From the NCBI GenBank assembly GCA_021201175.1, contig JAJQFK010000175.1, forward strand, positions 1 to 6,160: a stretch of DNA of 6,160 nt, written 5' to 3'. How positions within the stretch are numbered: position 1 is the stretch's first letter; every line of letters begins with the position of its first letter. Under the pieces are notes generated by a model that made no database searches, had not been told where the DNA came from, and saw nothing but the letters and a program-made list of their open reading frames with translations. Both the position numbers and the translations under genes were made by a program. Below are positions 5,567-6,160 of this stretch, one piece after another. This DNA is from Candidatus Gastranaerophilales bacterium. GTDB lineage: Bacteria > Cyanobacteriota > Vampirovibrionia > Gastranaerophilales > Gastranaerophilaceae.

Positions 5567-5583
5567 TTCCATCCGGATTATAT
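5561..5583 (+). terminator. Possible weak terminator after tsaC
   Basis: ATATAATTCC and GGATTATAT can pair through nine base pairs with one bulged T around the loop ATCC, and AATTTT follows at 5584-5589. The stem is AT-rich with only two G-C pairs and includes the tsaC stop codon, so it would be weak. An alternative use of the same bases is the small palindrome ATCCGGAT (5571-5578). Confidence 0.3.
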
Positions 5584-5614
5584 AATTTTGTAAATTATTT
5601 AGCAATATTTAACT

Positions 5615-5620
5615 TATACT
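5615..5620 (+). promoter_or_regulatory. Possible -10 element of the WYL-type gene
   Basis: TATACT, five of six to the consensus, lies 14 bases before the ATG at 5635. A TTGTAA at 5588-5593 is the nearest -35-like word, but at a spacing of 21 it is poorly placed. If real, the mRNA would have a leader of under 10 nt. Confidence 0.25.
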
Positions 5621-5634
5621 TTAAAATTATTAAT

Positions 5635-6160
5635 ATGGTTATTAATCAATTAAATGAATTTAAGAAGAAAAAGTTTTGGATAAGTACTACCGGTTACAGA
5701 ATATTAATTATACTTAGAGCTTTAATTGAGGGTGAAAAGTCTTTAGAAGAACTTATTGATATTTTGCAGAATGATTCTTTTGTAAATAAAGCTATTTCAA
5801 AAGATACTGTAAGACTTACATTAAATACATTAAAATCAGCAGGATATAAATTTTCAAGACCGTGTAAAACAAATAATTTTAAGTATAAATTGTTATATAA
5901 TCCCTTTGCTCTTAATATAAGCAATGAAGAAATTAAGGCACTTATAATATTGCGCGAAAGACTTTCAGAAGAATTATCATGGCAAGATGTTCTTAAAATT
6001 AATGATTTATATGAAAAATTTACTTCTTTATCAAATAATCAGGAATTTAAAAATAAAATTAACACTTCACAACCGTTAAATAATATTGATAAATCTATTT
6101 TAATAGAAATTAGTAATCCTAAATTAAAGGGAAAAAAAATTCAAATAAAATATTTATCTC
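5635..6160 (+). CDS. Probable WYL-domain transcriptional regulator (3' end outside window)
   Basis: The frame stays open from ATG 5635 to the right edge, giving the first 175 residues with no stop. Residues about 20-90 look like a winged helix-turn-helix: YRILIILRALIEGEKSLEEL, then ISKDTVRLTLNTLKSAGY as the probable recognition helix, then FKYKLLYNPF as a wing. A helical linker with NISNEEIKALIILRERLSEE (95-114) is typical of WYL regulators. The last visible residues (ISNPKLKGKKIQIKYLS) resemble the start of a WYL ligand-binding domain. WYL proteins bind DNA and sense nucleic-acid or nucleotide ligands, sometimes regulating defence or DNA damage genes. The defining W-Y-L triplet lies beyond the edge, so the call rests on N-terminal architecture. 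No Shine-Dalgarno sequence precedes the ATG, and the frame is open upstream of it, so the exact start is uncertain. Confidence 0.7.
   Translation, partial: MVINQLNEFKKKKFWISTTGYRILIILRALIEGEKSLEELIDILQNDSFVNKAISKDTVRLTLNTLKSAGYKFSRPCKTNNFKYKLLYNPFALNISNEEIKALIILRERLSEELSWQDVLKINDLYEKFTSLSNNQEFKNKINTSQPLNNIDKSILIEISNPKLKGKKIQIKYLS

Noticed and set aside
5694..5924. Minus-strand open frame opposite the WYL-type gene
   Set aside because: The plus strand is open over the whole stretch and encodes a plausible winged helix; the minus-strand peptide resembles nothing.

Overview
The window is low-GC bacterial chromosome with compact gene packing. The best lineage guess is a non-photosynthetic relative of the Cyanobacteria (Melainabacteria/Vampirovibrionia type). 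This rests on the cyanobacterial-looking MurJ N-terminus (a GGxxGPFHSA segment instead of the proteobacterial RR..EGA), a SpoIID-domain protein in a housekeeping setting, a WYL-type regulator, and AT-rich codon use. This is inference from remembered family features; Bacillota or other low-GC phyla are not excluded.

Layout. Positions 1-367 hold no convincing gene. They are a clearly more GC-rich mosaic of short direct and inverted repeats, including a REP-like hairpin, lying immediately downstream of nusG. Positions 368-1541 (minus strand) are a conserved translation/secretion/transcription cluster read rpmG (ribosomal protein L33), tRNA-Trp(CCA), secE, nusG, with gaps of about 14-30 nt, very probably one transcript. 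The usual next gene, rplK, does not start within the 367 bases visible after nusG; the repeat mosaic occupies that place. Positions 1542-1784 are a divergent intergenic region carrying candidate promoters for both directions. Positions 1785-5566 (plus strand) are a tightly overlapping three-gene unit: a secreted SpoIID/LytB-domain protein, the lipid II flippase MurJ, and the threonylcarbamoyl-AMP synthase TsaC/YrdC. Neighbouring genes overlap by 8 and 44 bases and each internal gene has its own Shine-Dalgarno sequence. From 5635 to the right edge is the start of a separate gene for a WYL-type transcriptional regulator, cut off by the window.

How the genes work together. The minus-strand cluster supplies a ribosomal protein, a tRNA, a translocon subunit and a transcription elongation factor, all growth-rate housekeeping functions. 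The plus-strand unit combines peptidoglycan glycan-strand processing (SpoIID), export of the peptidoglycan precursor (MurJ) and the universal tRNA modification t6A (TsaC). The first two share a pathway; the third is probably a housekeeping passenger. I found no strong evidence of a new defence or mobile system. The most unusual signal is the repeat mosaic at 1-369, which contains an inverted-repeat pair whose 7-base centre lies in direct rather than inverted orientation.
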